DNA of 64,000 bases from Rhynchopus euleeides (lineage: Eukaryota; Euglenozoa; Diplonemea; Diplonemida; Diplonemidae): the NCBI GenBank assembly GCA_963210315.1, contig OY723307.1:1550001-1614000 (forward strand), written 5' to 3'. The position numbers were made by a program, and so were the translations under genes. The number at the start of each line of letters is the position of its first letter. Within the stretch, counting starts at the first letter, position 1. The notes under the pieces were generated by a model. That model saw only the letters and a list, made by a program, of their open reading frames with translations, had not been told where the DNA came from and made no database searches. Shown in pieces: positions 44,884 through 56,000 of this stretch.

Positions 44884-45606
44884 TGGAGGGACGCGTCGCG
44901 CCCATTCAAAGGGGTCGGGATGAATAGAGGAACGGGGGCAGAGCAGAGACGAAAGCGGGTGGAGGTTGTATATGCCAGCACCCGCTGCCTGCCAATTGGG
45001 TGGATGGGTTGTGTGAATACATTGGAATGGCTTCAACAACACGAGCAGTGTCTGAGACACAGTAACCTTTGTGGACAAATTCACTGATGTTTCGCGGGGG
45101 GGGCGAGGGGTGGGGTGGGGGGCGGGGGGAGGTGTACGGCATGTGTGTGTGTGTGTGTGCGGCACCTTGGCCCACATCACCACCACCTCTCCCGAGCCCA
45201 TTCCAACCAGGGCACGCCAAGGTGAAGCAGCTCTTCCCCCCCCCCTCTCCCCCACCCCCCGACACAGCCGTCCGAATCATATGGAAACTAAACAAAAACA
45301 TGACACCTCGGGCTAGGGGGAGCGAGTCATGGGTTGGGTGGGGGAGGGGGAAAGGGGGAAGGGGCGGGGACGGGGACGGGGAAAGTGGGGGGGTCACCCC
45401 ACGGGGTGGTGGGCGAGGATAAGCCAAGGGATTGGGGGGGGGGGGGACGCACCAGGTGATACAAACACGGCAAATCGGTCTCTTTTTTCACACGGCGTGG
45501 TGGCCCAGTCCTGGAGTAGACGAACAGACTCCCTCCCGCGCCATGCTCCCCTCCCCTCCCTCCCCCCCCCCCCCTAGGGACGGTCACAAGGGTGAGATAA
45601 AACCAC
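44884..45606. other. Upstream region of the TMC-like gene
   Basis: G-rich tracts near 45096-45130 and 45435-45447, a TG microsatellite at 45144-45159 and a C run at 45563-45575. No separate gene was recognised. Confidence 0.4.
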
Positions 45607-45612
45607 TTTTTT

Positions 45613-47448
45613 CATGGTATGACAAAGGTCTTAATAAGAAAAGGATCTTTTCACTTTCTTAAGACGTCTTAATGCAGGTGCTGCATTAAATTTCTTAAAT
45701 TAATGACCCCCATTATTTTTAAGAAATGCAGGATTTCTTAAGATTTCTTAATGAAATGATGGACATTATTTCCATATCTCCCAGCATTAAAAATGTCCAT
45801 CATTCTGAAAAAGATCTTTTAAGATCTTTTCAGAATGATGGACATTAAAATGCAAGGCATTAAGAAACACGTCTTAAGAAATCAGTAAGAAATCTTTAAG
45901 AAATAGCCCTTTCAGCATTACATTAAGACGTCTTAGGAGGATTCTTCATATTCCTGGATTTCCCGAATTTCCTGGATTTCCCCCGGCCCCTTAGGCGGTT
46001 TCAGGGCGGACAGGGCGGACATGCCCGGACCCGGAAATCCGGGTGTCCGGATGTCCGGGTCCAATTTTGACCCCCCCCCCCCCCCCCCCCCGGACATTTC
46101 CCGAATTTCCCGCCCGGACATGTCCGGGCGGACATCCGGACATCCAGAAATGTCCGCCCCGGACAGGGCGGACATGTCCGGGCGGACATTTTCTGGTGTC
46201 CGGATGTCCGGGCGGACATGTCCGGACCCGGAAATTCGGGAAATCCAATTTTGACCCCCCCCCCCCCCCCCCCCCCCGGACATGTCCGGCCAGGACCTCA
46301 ATAGTTTGATTTTTGGTCCAGAAAATAGTTTGAAAATTTTTGAAATCTGGGTGCCCAAAAAAAAATTCCTAAGACCGGCGATTTGTAGGGGGACCCTTTC
46401 GAATTTTTTTTTGGAGAAGGGTAAATTGAACGTTTTTGGCCAAATGAAGCCACTGCGACCATTCCCGGGCCTCGGAAATCAGATTTTTGCCCCTCAAATG
46501 CGGTACCGGTCCGGACAAAAAACCGAAAAAACCGTGAAAAATGGCCCATTTTCCCCAGCCAAAAATGCCCCGGACACCCCCAGAGACATGTCCTAATCCG
46601 GGGTGCCAGTAGGGGGGACCTTTCGATTTTTTTTTCGAGGAGAGGTCAATTGAACGTTTTTGGACATCTGAGGCCACTGCGACCATTCCCAGGCCTCGGA
46701 AATGAGATTTTTGGCCCTCAAATGGGGTACCGGTCCCCACGAAATTCCGAAAAAATCATAAAAATCGAAAGGTCCCACGCACCAAATTCTGCCCAAAAAT
46801 CGTCAAAAATGGACATGTCATACGCAGCAAGGGGGCAAACCACTCCCCAATGCTCAATGATTCCACGGCAAGCCAGATTTTCTGATCAATTGGTTTGTTT
46901 GAGCATGTTCCTGGCCCTTGTTTGGAAAGTAGATGACCCCTGGCTGGAGAGGACGGTTGTGCTCGACCGGACGGAGAGAGAACCTTCTCCATAACCACCT
47001 CCACTCCACAATGCCACAAGTGGCAGGAAGGCCGGGTGTTACAGGCCTCAACCAGGGTTCCAAGGCTCTCCACTTCCTGGCTGCGTCAGGGATCACCGGG
47101 TACAGCGAGCAGGATTCCCTGTCCTGACACCCCAGCATGTACCACCGGAAGAACCCGAAACAGCAGCCCCCCCCTCATGGGGGTTGCAAGAGGCACGGAA
47201 ATCGTTCAAATCGGACCAAGTCCGAAAATTCGGCACTTTCTTGGGTACAAATTGCGGTCCGAAATTTTCCGATTTTTTGAAAAAAGGCTAATTCTGTAAG
47301 GGGGACCTTTTCGAATTTTTTTTTCGGGCACTTTTTCCACAAGGAAATGTCCGCCCTGTCCGCTACTGTCCACTACCGATTTCAAGGATCCTCCTTAAGA
47401 AATTTCGAGATTTCTTAACATTTCTTGCAAGATCTTTGTCATACCATG
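45613..47448. mobile_element. Inverted-repeat element with T6 target duplication (1836 bp)
   Basis: The ends CATGGTATGACAAAGGTCTT (45613-45632) and the complement of CATGGTATGACAAAGATCTT (47429-47448) match at 19 of 20 bases, and each end is flanked by exactly six T (45607-45612 and 47449-47454). Inside the ends lie many TTAAGA/TCTTAA words. The interior has a GGACATGTCCGG-rich block with two long C runs (46000-46290), two copies of a 200-bp unit (46380-46600 and 46610-46780) that start with the GGGGGACYTTTTCG module, and a third module near the right end (47298). No transposase ORF is present. Superfamily not determined. Confidence 0.78.
46000..46290. repeat. GGACATGTCCGG-rich duplicated block
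   Basis: Two related units each run through CCGGAC/GTCCGG words to CCAATTTTGA and a C run of 17 or more bases, at about 46021-46090 and 46205-46277. Dense ATGTCCGGGC palindromes lie between them. Frames reading MSARTSGH-like peptides are artefacts of the repeat. Confidence 0.75.
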
Positions 47449-47462
47449 TTTTTTCAGGTTCA

Positions 47463-48890
47463 TGAAAAATCAACAAAAATCGTATTTTCTTGATGAAAAT
47501 CGTGCCCAAAACCTCCCGGAAACCGGTTCTGAGGCGGTTTGGCCCTGTTTTGGCACCATTTGAGCACCGGAGAACAGTTGGAGAAACAGGTGACCACGGT
47601 TTGGTACCTGCCAGGCTTTTACAGGGTTGTGTTTTTTGTCGCCATCGCTACAATTGACACTGGGCGTGATACTCAACAGTGCGTGCATCGTTTGCAAAGA
47701 CTACATCAAAATCGGTGATGTCCCTACGAAGCTGCTACCCAGTTGCTTCAGCTTCAGCAATTCTTCACTGTTCTGCACGGGCCTGGCTGAAGGAGAGGCA
47801 TGGTAGCAGTTTTGGTGTCATCTCTGCGAATTTTCACGTTTGTGAAGCACTGTGGTTGGACCTCCGCCCTGCACTTGCGAGAGGTACACCTCCACCTCGG
47901 GTCCGGAGCCAGTGGTGCTTGAGTATGAGAACTCACACAGACCTGGAAGGTGCGGAGGGCTTTCTCCAGTGAGGGCCGTGTATGGCAGCTCAACCAGATT
48001 TGAATGTATGATTCAGTTTGTGGGGCGCACCACCGTTCCTTCAATTTGAGACTGGTTGCAATGGTCATGTATGCATGCTCATGGTCAATCATGATCCCTC
48101 AGGTGCAGGAAGGTCACAGCCGACGATGCCCCATCAGGGTTTGCAGTAACCTCCTGGATGTGAGTGGGCTTTGCCTCGGTCGACCCGGGTTTGGAGGGCA
48201 AAGGCCATGTCTGCACACTTCGCGAATCGGCTGATCAGCCTCGCTGATTCCCGCCGCAGCCACCTGCATGCGAAGGCCGGATGGTGATATTTGCCGTTCT
48301 CATTTGCGCTGCGCTCTTCATCGGCGGCACTCTCTCTTCTCGTCTTACCTGCGTCGTCACTCAGAGGGCACACAGTACAAGAGCTTGCCTCTTCAAGGGG
48401 TACTGATATACTCCGCGTTTTGACGCGTGCAGTATGCACCACTCCCTGTCCCTCTTCCCCTTCCCGAAAGTTCACTCATCAAACCGAGACTCCTAAGTGG
48501 CCGGAAAATCATGATGCCAGTCATGATGTGCACTTCTTCCGAATGTAGGGGCTCTTGAGGGCTTGTATCCGGCGCTTGCAGGACATCGTGTATCAGTCCA
48601 TGCGAGCATGCGTGTGAGGTACTTTTCGATAGCACTGTCCCACACATCACTCGTCCGTGATGCGCGGGTGCCTTTTTGGCGCTGTTTTGCGGTAATTTGT
48701 GCGATGATTGCCCGTGTTTCGTGTGAAGTGTGGTTACAAAACAGCGAGGTACCGAACCGTGGTCACCATTTTTAGAACCCTCAAATACACCCCCACAGAG
48801 GCACTAAAGGGTTCGAAACAGGGCAGAACACCGTTTCCGGAGCGGTATGGGCACTATTTTCTGGTTTTTCACCCATATGGGCGACATAGC
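47463..48890. mobile_element. Possible decayed inverted-repeat element
   Basis: Diverged inverted similarity connects about 47463-47612 and 48750-48885; the best block is GGTGACCACGGTTTGGTACC (near 47591-47611) against its complement with one change (near 48751-48771), plus CCGGAAAC and CCCTGTTT words in the same order. The interior has broken coding-like frames on the minus strand (47754-48092, 48134-48475) without a recognised family. Ends and target duplication could not be fixed. Confidence 0.35.
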
Positions 48891-50200
48891 GCAAAAGTTG
48901 GATTTTTTGGGTTTGTCACCGCTTTTCGGGGGCTTGTGACCGTCCCTACCCCCCCCCCCCCCCGCACCCCACCCCACCCCACTCCCGCACGAGGAGAACA
49001 ACCTGTGCCAGGGAGACACCCAAGGGTGGGATGTGTGGGGGGTGTGAGGTCGGGTCGGGTCGGGGGGAGCGGGGGGGAGGAGATTTATATCACCTGACGA
49101 CATATGCGACCTATTTTAGAGACCCTTTCTTGATGTTTGTGGGGGAGGGGGGGGGGGGGGGAATTTCACCACCGCAATGAGTTTTTTTTGAGGGTAGGGT
49201 ATAGCGTGGCACGCAGAAGAGACATGCATGCACGGACATGCATAGCAGACATTGCTCGGACTTTTCTTTGCGAGGAGAAAAAACAGATACACCACACGAA
49301 AGTGGGAGAGTGAGGGGGGGGGGGGTGCAGGGCAGGGCGGGACGGAGCGAAACTGAACCAGATGCCACAGCACCTATTGAGAAGCACCCTGTATCATCTC
49401 GACAGCCTTTGCCACATGGGGGAGGAGGGGGTAGGGAAGGGCAAGAAAGCAGGGGGCTATGGCACGGCCACAGCACCATCACCCTTCCCAGGTTACGTTT
49501 GATTGAGAAAAACAGACGGGGGTGTTGGGGTGGGGATGGGGGGTGAATGGCGGCAGAGCAGCGAAAACAAGCAGGGGGGAGAGCAAAAAATAGGGGGGGG
49601 GGTTTGATCAGGTTGAAGGGGGGGGGGGAAGAAGACAAACAGCGTGGAGGGTTTGACACCCCCCACCCCCTCCGCTATCTGCTGTCTGTATCTCTCCGCC
49701 TGTCTTTCTGCTCTGCCTCGCTGTTCCCCCCTCACATCCCCCTTTCAGTCTTGCAGGTCATTGCAGGTAGCCTCCCGAGAGATGCTGCTGAGCTCGTCAC
49801 GTCACCGCCTTGATTGAGAGAATCAGATGGGGGCAAGGGGGGCGGGGGCAAGGGGGATGGGAGAGGGGCGGTGGTGGCGATGTTGGGAGTGTGTGTGCAA
49901 CGGAGTGGATGCGTGGGTATTGCACAGGCGTGAGGCGGGAATCCTCCGCGAACATTGTAGGCCTTTCATGAAGGGTGGCCAGGCATCTACTTCTTGGCGG
50001 CCTGTGTGTGTGGGGGTGGTGGTGGTGGCATAGGGGCAGTGATAAAAGTGTCGTGAAGAGTCGTAAAGAGTCAGGAGGTGGTGCGCCTGAGACCCCTTCT
50101 ATCATCAGTTTTAACATCAGAAGTTAAACAAAAAAACGCTGTTTCAGGCGCACCAATTTAAACTGTGGCGTTTTCTACACTAACCCCACCCTTCACCAGA
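48891..50200. other. G/C homopolymer-rich spacer
   Basis: C run at 48950-48963, G runs at 49146-49160, 49314-49324, 49597-49605 and 49619-49628. The frames are low-complexity. A 75-bp stem element at 50080-50154 is listed separately. Confidence 0.4.
50080..50154. repeat. 75-bp hairpin (miniature inverted repeat)
   Basis: GGTGCGCCTGAGAC at 50080-50093 is inverted at 50141-50154 with 13 of 14 matches, and inner words GTTTTAACATCAG and AAGTTAAAC also face each other. It lies 46 bp past the stop of the tandem-MIT gene, so it would be in that gene's 3' untranslated region. Confidence 0.7.
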
Positions 50201-51137
50201 TCAAAGGATGGGATCGTCACGATCGTGCTGAAAATACAGGCTGAGAGCGTGCTGTGCCTTTTTTCATGAGCTGTGCCCCACAACACAGGAAATTCCTGTG
50301 CCGTGGTGCAAAATTCTTTGCAGAACAGACGAGACGCTGCGGCTCTCCACACCATACCTTCTTCTGCATTGCCTCTGCACTCTCAATCAGCCCACCGGCA
50401 ATGCGTGTCACCTCCAGCTTCACCTTCTTATCCGGCTCCGTCTTTGCAAAAGCGAGCAGCAGCTCCGCCGCCTCCGTGAGGTTCTGCCGCGCAAGCGTGT
50501 AGTTCCCCTCCGCCTCGTTCAGCTCCGCGCGCTGCTTCAGCTCCTCCGCCAGGTCGAACTGCTTCCGCCGCTCCCCGCTGAAGGTGGTGCCGTCCCACCC
50601 AAACCGCTGGCCTTCCGGCGCTGAAGACGCTGAAGACGACGATGTCGTCTGCCCATGCGACGCCTGCGCCTTCGGCCGGTCAATGCTGTGCGACCCCGCC
50701 TGTTGGTAGTGCCGGATGTTCCTCTCCAGCACCTCCTTCCTGCTTGTGTAGTTCTGCAGGCACCCACGCAACTGCGGCTCCTCCGGCAGCAGCCCTTGCC
50801 GCAGGCACCAGTTGAAGTGTGCGATGGCCGAGGTGTACCGCTTCACCGCCTCCACGTGGTTGTTTGTGTAGTCCAGCTGTATCGCCTCGCTCGCCATGGA
50901 GTACGCAATCCGGACAGAGTCATGCTGACTGGCCTGCGGCGGCAGGTGCAGCGAACCCGACGCTCCCGCCTGCGGCACCGCAGGGTACTGCCCCGGCTGT
51001 GGCAGCGACGGCGCGCTGGGTGCCGGGCGGAAGTCCGGCTGCCCAGCCCCGGGATGGGCCCCGATCAGCACAAACCCATCGTCCTCCGCATCAAAGCTGC
51101 CCGCAGGCGGTGCTGCGGGCAGCTGCTCCAGACCCAT
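50201..51137 (-). CDS. Tandem MIT-domain protein (two exons)
   Basis: Exon 1 is 51137-50358 (260 codons); the likely exon 2 is 50227-50201, adding eight residues to a TGA stop, for about 268 residues. After a Pro/Gly-rich N-terminus, residues about 75-150 (AYSMASEAIQLDYTNNHVEA) and about 190-258 (AEELKQRAELNEAEGNYTLA) both read as three-helix MIT domains, separated by a Ser-rich linker. MIT domains bind C-terminal motifs of ESCRT-III proteins in membrane remodelling, and tandem MIT domains occur in calpain-7-like proteins. No catalytic domain follows. The donor GTATGG is clear; the acceptor (TGTATTTTCAG) is the best of several, so the short C-terminus is uncertain. The codon before 51137 in the same frame is not a start. 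Confidence 0.72.
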
Positions 51138-52155
51138 ATCTGGCAAGCCCTCAGCAGCTTCGCAACGCAGCGAGGGGGGTAGGGCGGGTGGGGTGGGTGG
51201 CAGTGGTGGTGGGCTGGGATTCGAGTCTGTGATATATGCGATGCGAAACCAATAGCTCTCCCTCCCCGGGTAGGGCGGTGTTGGGAGGCGGGGAGGGAGG
51301 TGGTGTGTGTGCTGTGTGCTGTGTTGGGTCGTGGGGGTGGGGGTAGGAAATACACTCGTAGACCACAGGCTTCTAGCGGTACACCTTCCAACAGGGTGAG
51401 CATCGTGGGTGGAAAAGGTGGATCATCATCCGGGGTGGGGGGGGGCCACCGCCTCCGTGCCTCCGTGGGTCCCTCCCGGGACCCACGTCAGCAAGCACCG
51501 GAGCTCCGAAGCCAGCTGTTGTGAAGGTTTGGCATTAAGATATGAACGCCAGCAGTGCCATGCTCACATTAGCTGCCGCTTGCTCGATTCAAGAGGAGGG
51601 TGTGGGTGGGTGGGGCGGAGGGGGGGGGGCGAAGGCTGGGGGGGCAGGCCGCACAACACTATCCCGCACACGCCGATGTTGAAGCCGAAAAGCTGCACGG
51701 CACGATGCGCAGGGGCACTCACCACCACCGAACACCACCCCCTCCCCCCCTTCTCCCCGGGTTCGTTATCATGCTGCATGGCTTGGCTTCAGCTGCTCTG
51801 AATGCCTCTCTATTGAAAATACTAAACTCTATAGCTCCCCTCCAGCCACCAGGAGGGGGTTTAACAGCATAGAAACACACACGGGGGTGGTCTTAAGTGG
51901 GGCCGTGATCTGTGCAGGGTTGGCCCTGTGTGAATCGAGCCCCACCCACCCACCCACCCACACAGGCGTCTGAAGAATTTTGTTATAGTGTAGAACGCGC
52001 TCTCGAACCTTTGGTACGACCTCCGCTGCACACACGTGACTACTTTGTTGTATCATTGGAGAGCACACGACGCGACGCACTGTGTGACACAGCACACACA
52101 TATACCTTGCTTCGGGTGGAGGGTGCAGGCAGAAGGAAATAAAATCTGCCATCGG
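51138..52155. other. Spacer upstream of the tandem-MIT gene
   Basis: Ordinary mixed sequence with G runs near 51433-51443 and 51620-51630. It is bounded upstream by the telomere-like element. No gene recognised. Confidence 0.4.
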
Positions 52156-52377
52156 TGCCCCCCCAGGCCTCTGGCTAATTCGGGTCGAACGTTAAGTTTC
52201 TCCGTGCCGGGGGGGGGAGGGGGGGGGGGGGGGGGGGCTACCCTACCCTACCCTAGGGTTGGGGCCGCCGGGGTCCCAGATTTTTTGGTAATTTCCAGGT
52301 GTGGGTAGGGGGACCTTTTCGAATTTTTTTTTTCGAGGGGTGCCCATTTTGGCGATTTGGGCCCGATTTCGAGGGTT

Positions 52378-55370
52378 ACGGGTGACCCTAGACCCTACCC
52401 AACCCTAGGGTTGGGGTTGGGGTTGGGGTTAACTCCAGACCCTACCCTCACCCTAGGGTTAGGGTTAACCCTATACCCTACCCAACCCTAGGGTTAGGGT
52501 GAGGGTTAACCCTACACCCTACCCAACCCTAGGGTTGGGGTTGGGGTTAACCCTAGACCCTACCCAACCAAGAGTCAGGGTTAACCCTATACCCTACCCA
52601 ACCCTAGGGTTAGGGTGAGGGTTAACCCTACACCCTACCCAACCCTAGGGTTAGGGTTGGGGTTAACCCTAGACCCTACCCTAGGGTTAGGGTCAGGGCC
52701 CTAGGGTTAGGGTCAGGGTTAACCCTAGACCCAACCCTACCCTAGGGTTAGGGTTAACCCTACACCCTACCCAACCCTAGGGTTAGGGTTAGGGTTAACC
52801 CTAGACCCTACCCTAGGGTTAGGGTCAGGGTCAGGGTTAACCCTATACCCAACCCAACCCTACACCCAACCCTACCCTAGGGTTAGGGTTCGGGTTAACC
52901 CTAGACCCAACCCAACCCTAGGGTTAGGGTTGGGGTTAACCCTATACCCTACCCAACCCTAGGGTTAGGGTTCGGGTTAACCCTAGACCCAACCCAACCC
53001 TAGGGTTAGGGTTGGGGTTAACCCTATACCCTACCCAACCCTAGGGTTAGGGTTCGGGTTAACCCTAGACCCAACCCAACCCTAGGGTTAGGGTTGGGGT
53101 TAACCCTATACCCTACCCAACCCTAGGGTTAGGGTCAGGGTTAACCCTAGACCCAACCCAACCCTAGGGTTAGGGTTAGGGTTAACCCTATACCCAACCC
53201 AACCCTAGGGTTAGGGTTAACCCTAGACCCTACCCTAGGGTTAGGGTCAGGGTCAGGGTTAACCCTATACCCAACCCAACCCTACCCTAGGGTTAGGGTT
53301 CGGGTTAACCCTAGACCCAACCCAACCCTAGGGTTAGGGTTAGGGTTAACCCTATACCCAACCCAACCCTAGGGTTAGGGTTAGGGTTAACCCTATACCC
53401 AACCCAACCCTAGGGTTAGGGTTAACCCAACCCAACCCTAGGGTTAGGGTTAACCCAACCCGACCCTAGGGTTAGGGTTAACCCTACACCCTACCCAACC
53501 CTAGGGTTAGGGTCAGGGTTAACCCTAGACCCAACCCAACCCTAGGGTTAGGGTTGGGGTTAACCCTATACCCTACCCAACCCTAGGGTTAGGGTCAGGG
53601 TTAACCCTAGACCCAACCCAACCCTAGGGTTAGGGTTGGGGTTAACCCTATACCCTACCCAACCCTAGGGTTAGGGTTCGGGTTAACCCTAGACCCAACC
53701 CAACCCTAGGGTTAGGGTTAACCCTATACCCCACCCAACCCTAGGGTTAGGGTTAGGGTTAACCCTATACCCAACCCTACCCTAGGGTTAGGGTTAGGGT
53801 TAACCCAAGACCCAACCCTACCCTAGGGTTAGGGTTAACCCTATACCCTACCCAACCCTAGGGTTAGGGTTGGGGTTAACCCTATACCCTACCCTCACCC
53901 TAGGGTTAGGGTTAACCCTATACCCAACCCAACCCTAGGGTTAGGGTTAACCCAAGACCCAACCCTACCCTAGGGTTAGGGTTAGGGTTAACCCTATACA
54001 CAACCCAACCCTAGGGTTAGGGTTAACCCTATACCCTACCCAACCCGAGGGTTAGGGTTGGGGGTTAACCCAAGACCCTGCCCGACCCTAGGGTTAGGGT
54101 TCACCCTAGACCCAACCCTACCCTAGGGTTCGGGTTTGGGTCAGGGTGAACCCTAGACCCGACCCAACCCTCGGATCAGGGTTGGGGTTAACCCTATACC
54201 CTACCCTAACCCTAGGGTAGGGTCTAGGGTCAACCCTGACCCTAACCCTAGGGTTGGGTCAAGGGTTAACCCTAACCCTAGGGTTGGGTAGGGTCTAGGG
54301 TTAACCCTGACCCTAACCCTAGGGTTGGGTAGGGTCCAGGGTTAACCCTAACCCTAACCCGAGGGTTGGGTAGGGTCTAGGGTCAACCCTGACCCTAACC
54401 CGAGGGTTGGGTAGGGTCTAGGGTTAACCCTAACCCTAACCCTAGGGTTGGGTCAAGGGTTAACCCTAACCCTAACCCTAGGGTTAGGGTAGGGTCTAGG
54501 GTTAACCCTGACCCTAACCCTAGGGTTAGGGTAGGGTCTAGGGTTAACCCTAACCCTAACCCTAGGGTTGGGTCAAGGGTTAACCCTAACCCTAACCCTA
54601 GGGTTGGGTAGGGTCTGGGGTCAACCCTGACCCTAACCCTAGGGTTGGGTCAAGGGTTTACCCTAACCCTAACCCTAGGGTTGGGTAGGGTCTGGGGTCA
54701 ACCCTGACCCTAACCCTAGGGTTGGGTCAAGGGTTAACCCTAACCCTAACCCTAGGGTTAGGGTAGGGTCTAGGGTTAACCCTGACCCTAACCCTAGGGT
54801 TGGGTAGGGTCTAGGGTCAACCCTGACCCTAACCCGAGGGTTGGGTAGGGTCTAGGGTTAACCCTAACCCTAACCCTAGGGTTAGGGTAGGGTCTAGGGT
54901 TAACCCTGACCCTAACCCTAGGGTTAGGGTAGGGTCTAGGGTCAACCCTATCCCTATCCCTAGGGTTGGGTCAAGGGTTAACCCTAACCCTAACCCTAGG
55001 GTTGGGTAGGGTCTAGGGTCAACCCTGACCCTAACCCGAGGGTTGGGTAGGGTCTAGGGTTAACCCTAACCCTAACCCTAGGGTTAGGGTAGGGTCTAGG
55101 GTTAACCCTGACCCTAACCCTAGGGTTAGGGTGGGGTCTAGGGTCAACCCTATCCCTATCCCTAGGGTTGGGTCAAGGGTTAACCCTAACCCTAACCCTA
55201 GGGTTGGGTAGGGTCTAGGGTCAACCCTGACCCTTACCCTAGGGTTGGGTAGGGTCTGGGGTCAACCCTGACCCTAACCCTTGGGTTGGGTTGGGTCTAG
55301 GATCAACCCTGGCCCTGACCCCTGGGTTGGGTAGGGTCGTGTTGGGTCGGGTTATGGGTACCCAACCCTC
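52378..55370. repeat. Telomere-like compound satellite, two inverted halves
   Basis: Units of about 35-60 bp combine AACCCTA and TAGGGTT words, for example CCCTAGGGTTAGGGTT then AACCCTAGACCCTACCC. Left of about 54213 the order is AACCCTA(G/T)ACCC then TAGGGTTAGGGTT; right of it the complementary order (GGGTAGGGTCTAGGGTT) predominates, so the array is two head-to-head halves of roughly 1.8 and 1.2 kb. Variants (TCAGGG, TTGGGG, TTCGGG) are frequent, so it is a degenerate interior array, not a chromosome end. Confidence 0.9.
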
Positions 55371-55420
55371 ACCCTAGGGTAGGGTTGGGTCGGGTTGTGG
55401 GTACCCCCGACGTGCTGTAG

Positions 55421-55811
55421 GGTAGGGTAGGGTAGGGTAGGGTAGGGTAGGGTAGGGTAGGGTAGGGTAGGGTAGGGTAGGGTAGGGTAGGGTAGGGTAG
55501 GGTAGGGTAGGGTAGGGTAGGGTAGGGTAGGGTAGGGTAGGGTAGGGTAGGGTAGGGTAGGGTAGGGTAGGGTAGGGTAGGGTAGGGTAGGGTAGGGTAG
55601 GGTAGGGTAGGGTAGGGTAGGGTAGGGTAGGGTAGGGTAGGGTAGGGTAGGGTAGGGTAGGGTAGGGTAGGGTAGGGTAGGGTAGGGTAGGGTAGGGTAG
55701 GGTAGGGTAGGGTAGGGTAGGGTAGGGTAGGGTAGGGTAGGGTAGGGTAGGGTAGGGTAGGGTAGGGTAGGGTAGGGTAGGGTAGGGTAGGGTAGGGTAG
55801 GGTAGGGTAGG
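55421..55811. repeat. (TAGGG)n pentanucleotide array
   Basis: About 78 uninterrupted copies of TAGGG (390 bp) at the right end of the telomere-like element. The lack of any variant contrasts with the degenerate neighbouring array, suggesting recent slippage expansion. Read on the minus strand it is an open frame of Pro-Tyr-Pro-Thr-Leu repeats, which is an artefact. Confidence 0.97.
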
Positions 55812-56000
55812 GGCCCCCCCCCCCCCGGCCCAACGTTAAGTCCGGCCCCAGAATTAGCCAGAGGCCTGTGCCCCCCCCCCCCCCCCGCCTCGAATGCAAT
55901 ACGACTGTCACAGGCACAACATCATCACCCACCCCCCCTTCGGCACGAGATCTACATTCTGTGCGAAAAGGGAGCAGGTGGGGTTGTGGGGGGAGCACGA

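Larger units (their letters stand above)
52164..55868. mobile_element. hAT-like element filled with telomere-like repeats (3.7 kb)
   Basis: The ends are inverted copies beginning CAGGCCTCTGGCTAATTC (52164-52181 and complement at 55851-55868), with a second shared block AACGTTAAG and a G/C run further in. Immediately outside lie identical octamers TGCCCCCC (52156-52163 and 55869-55876), an 8-bp target duplication typical of hAT transposons. Inside are, from left: a GGGGGACCTTTTCG module (52308), a compound TTAGGG-like array (52378-55370) and a pure TAGGG run (55421-55811). There is no ORF except the repeat itself. The low complexity of the C-rich flank weakens the duplication slightly; the TG pair makes it specific. 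Confidence 0.72.

Noticed and set aside
45001-45255. Extended N-terminus of the TMC-like protein
   Set aside because: The extra 124 codons are low-complexity, cover a TG microsatellite and G runs, and do not look like coding sequence; ATG 44883 is preferred.
46000-46358. Minus-strand frames rich in MSARTSG-like peptides
   Set aside because: They translate the GGACATGTCCGG repeat block inside the T6-flanked element.
52164-55868. Chromosome end (true telomere)
   Set aside because: Genes continue on both sides, the units are degenerate and of mixed orientation, and the block is bounded by inverted repeats.
55369-55998. Long minus-strand frame of repeated Pro-Tyr-Pro-Thr-Leu
   Set aside because: It is the translation of the TAGGG pentamer array; any 5-bp repeat without a stop gives such a frame. 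There is no gene evidence.
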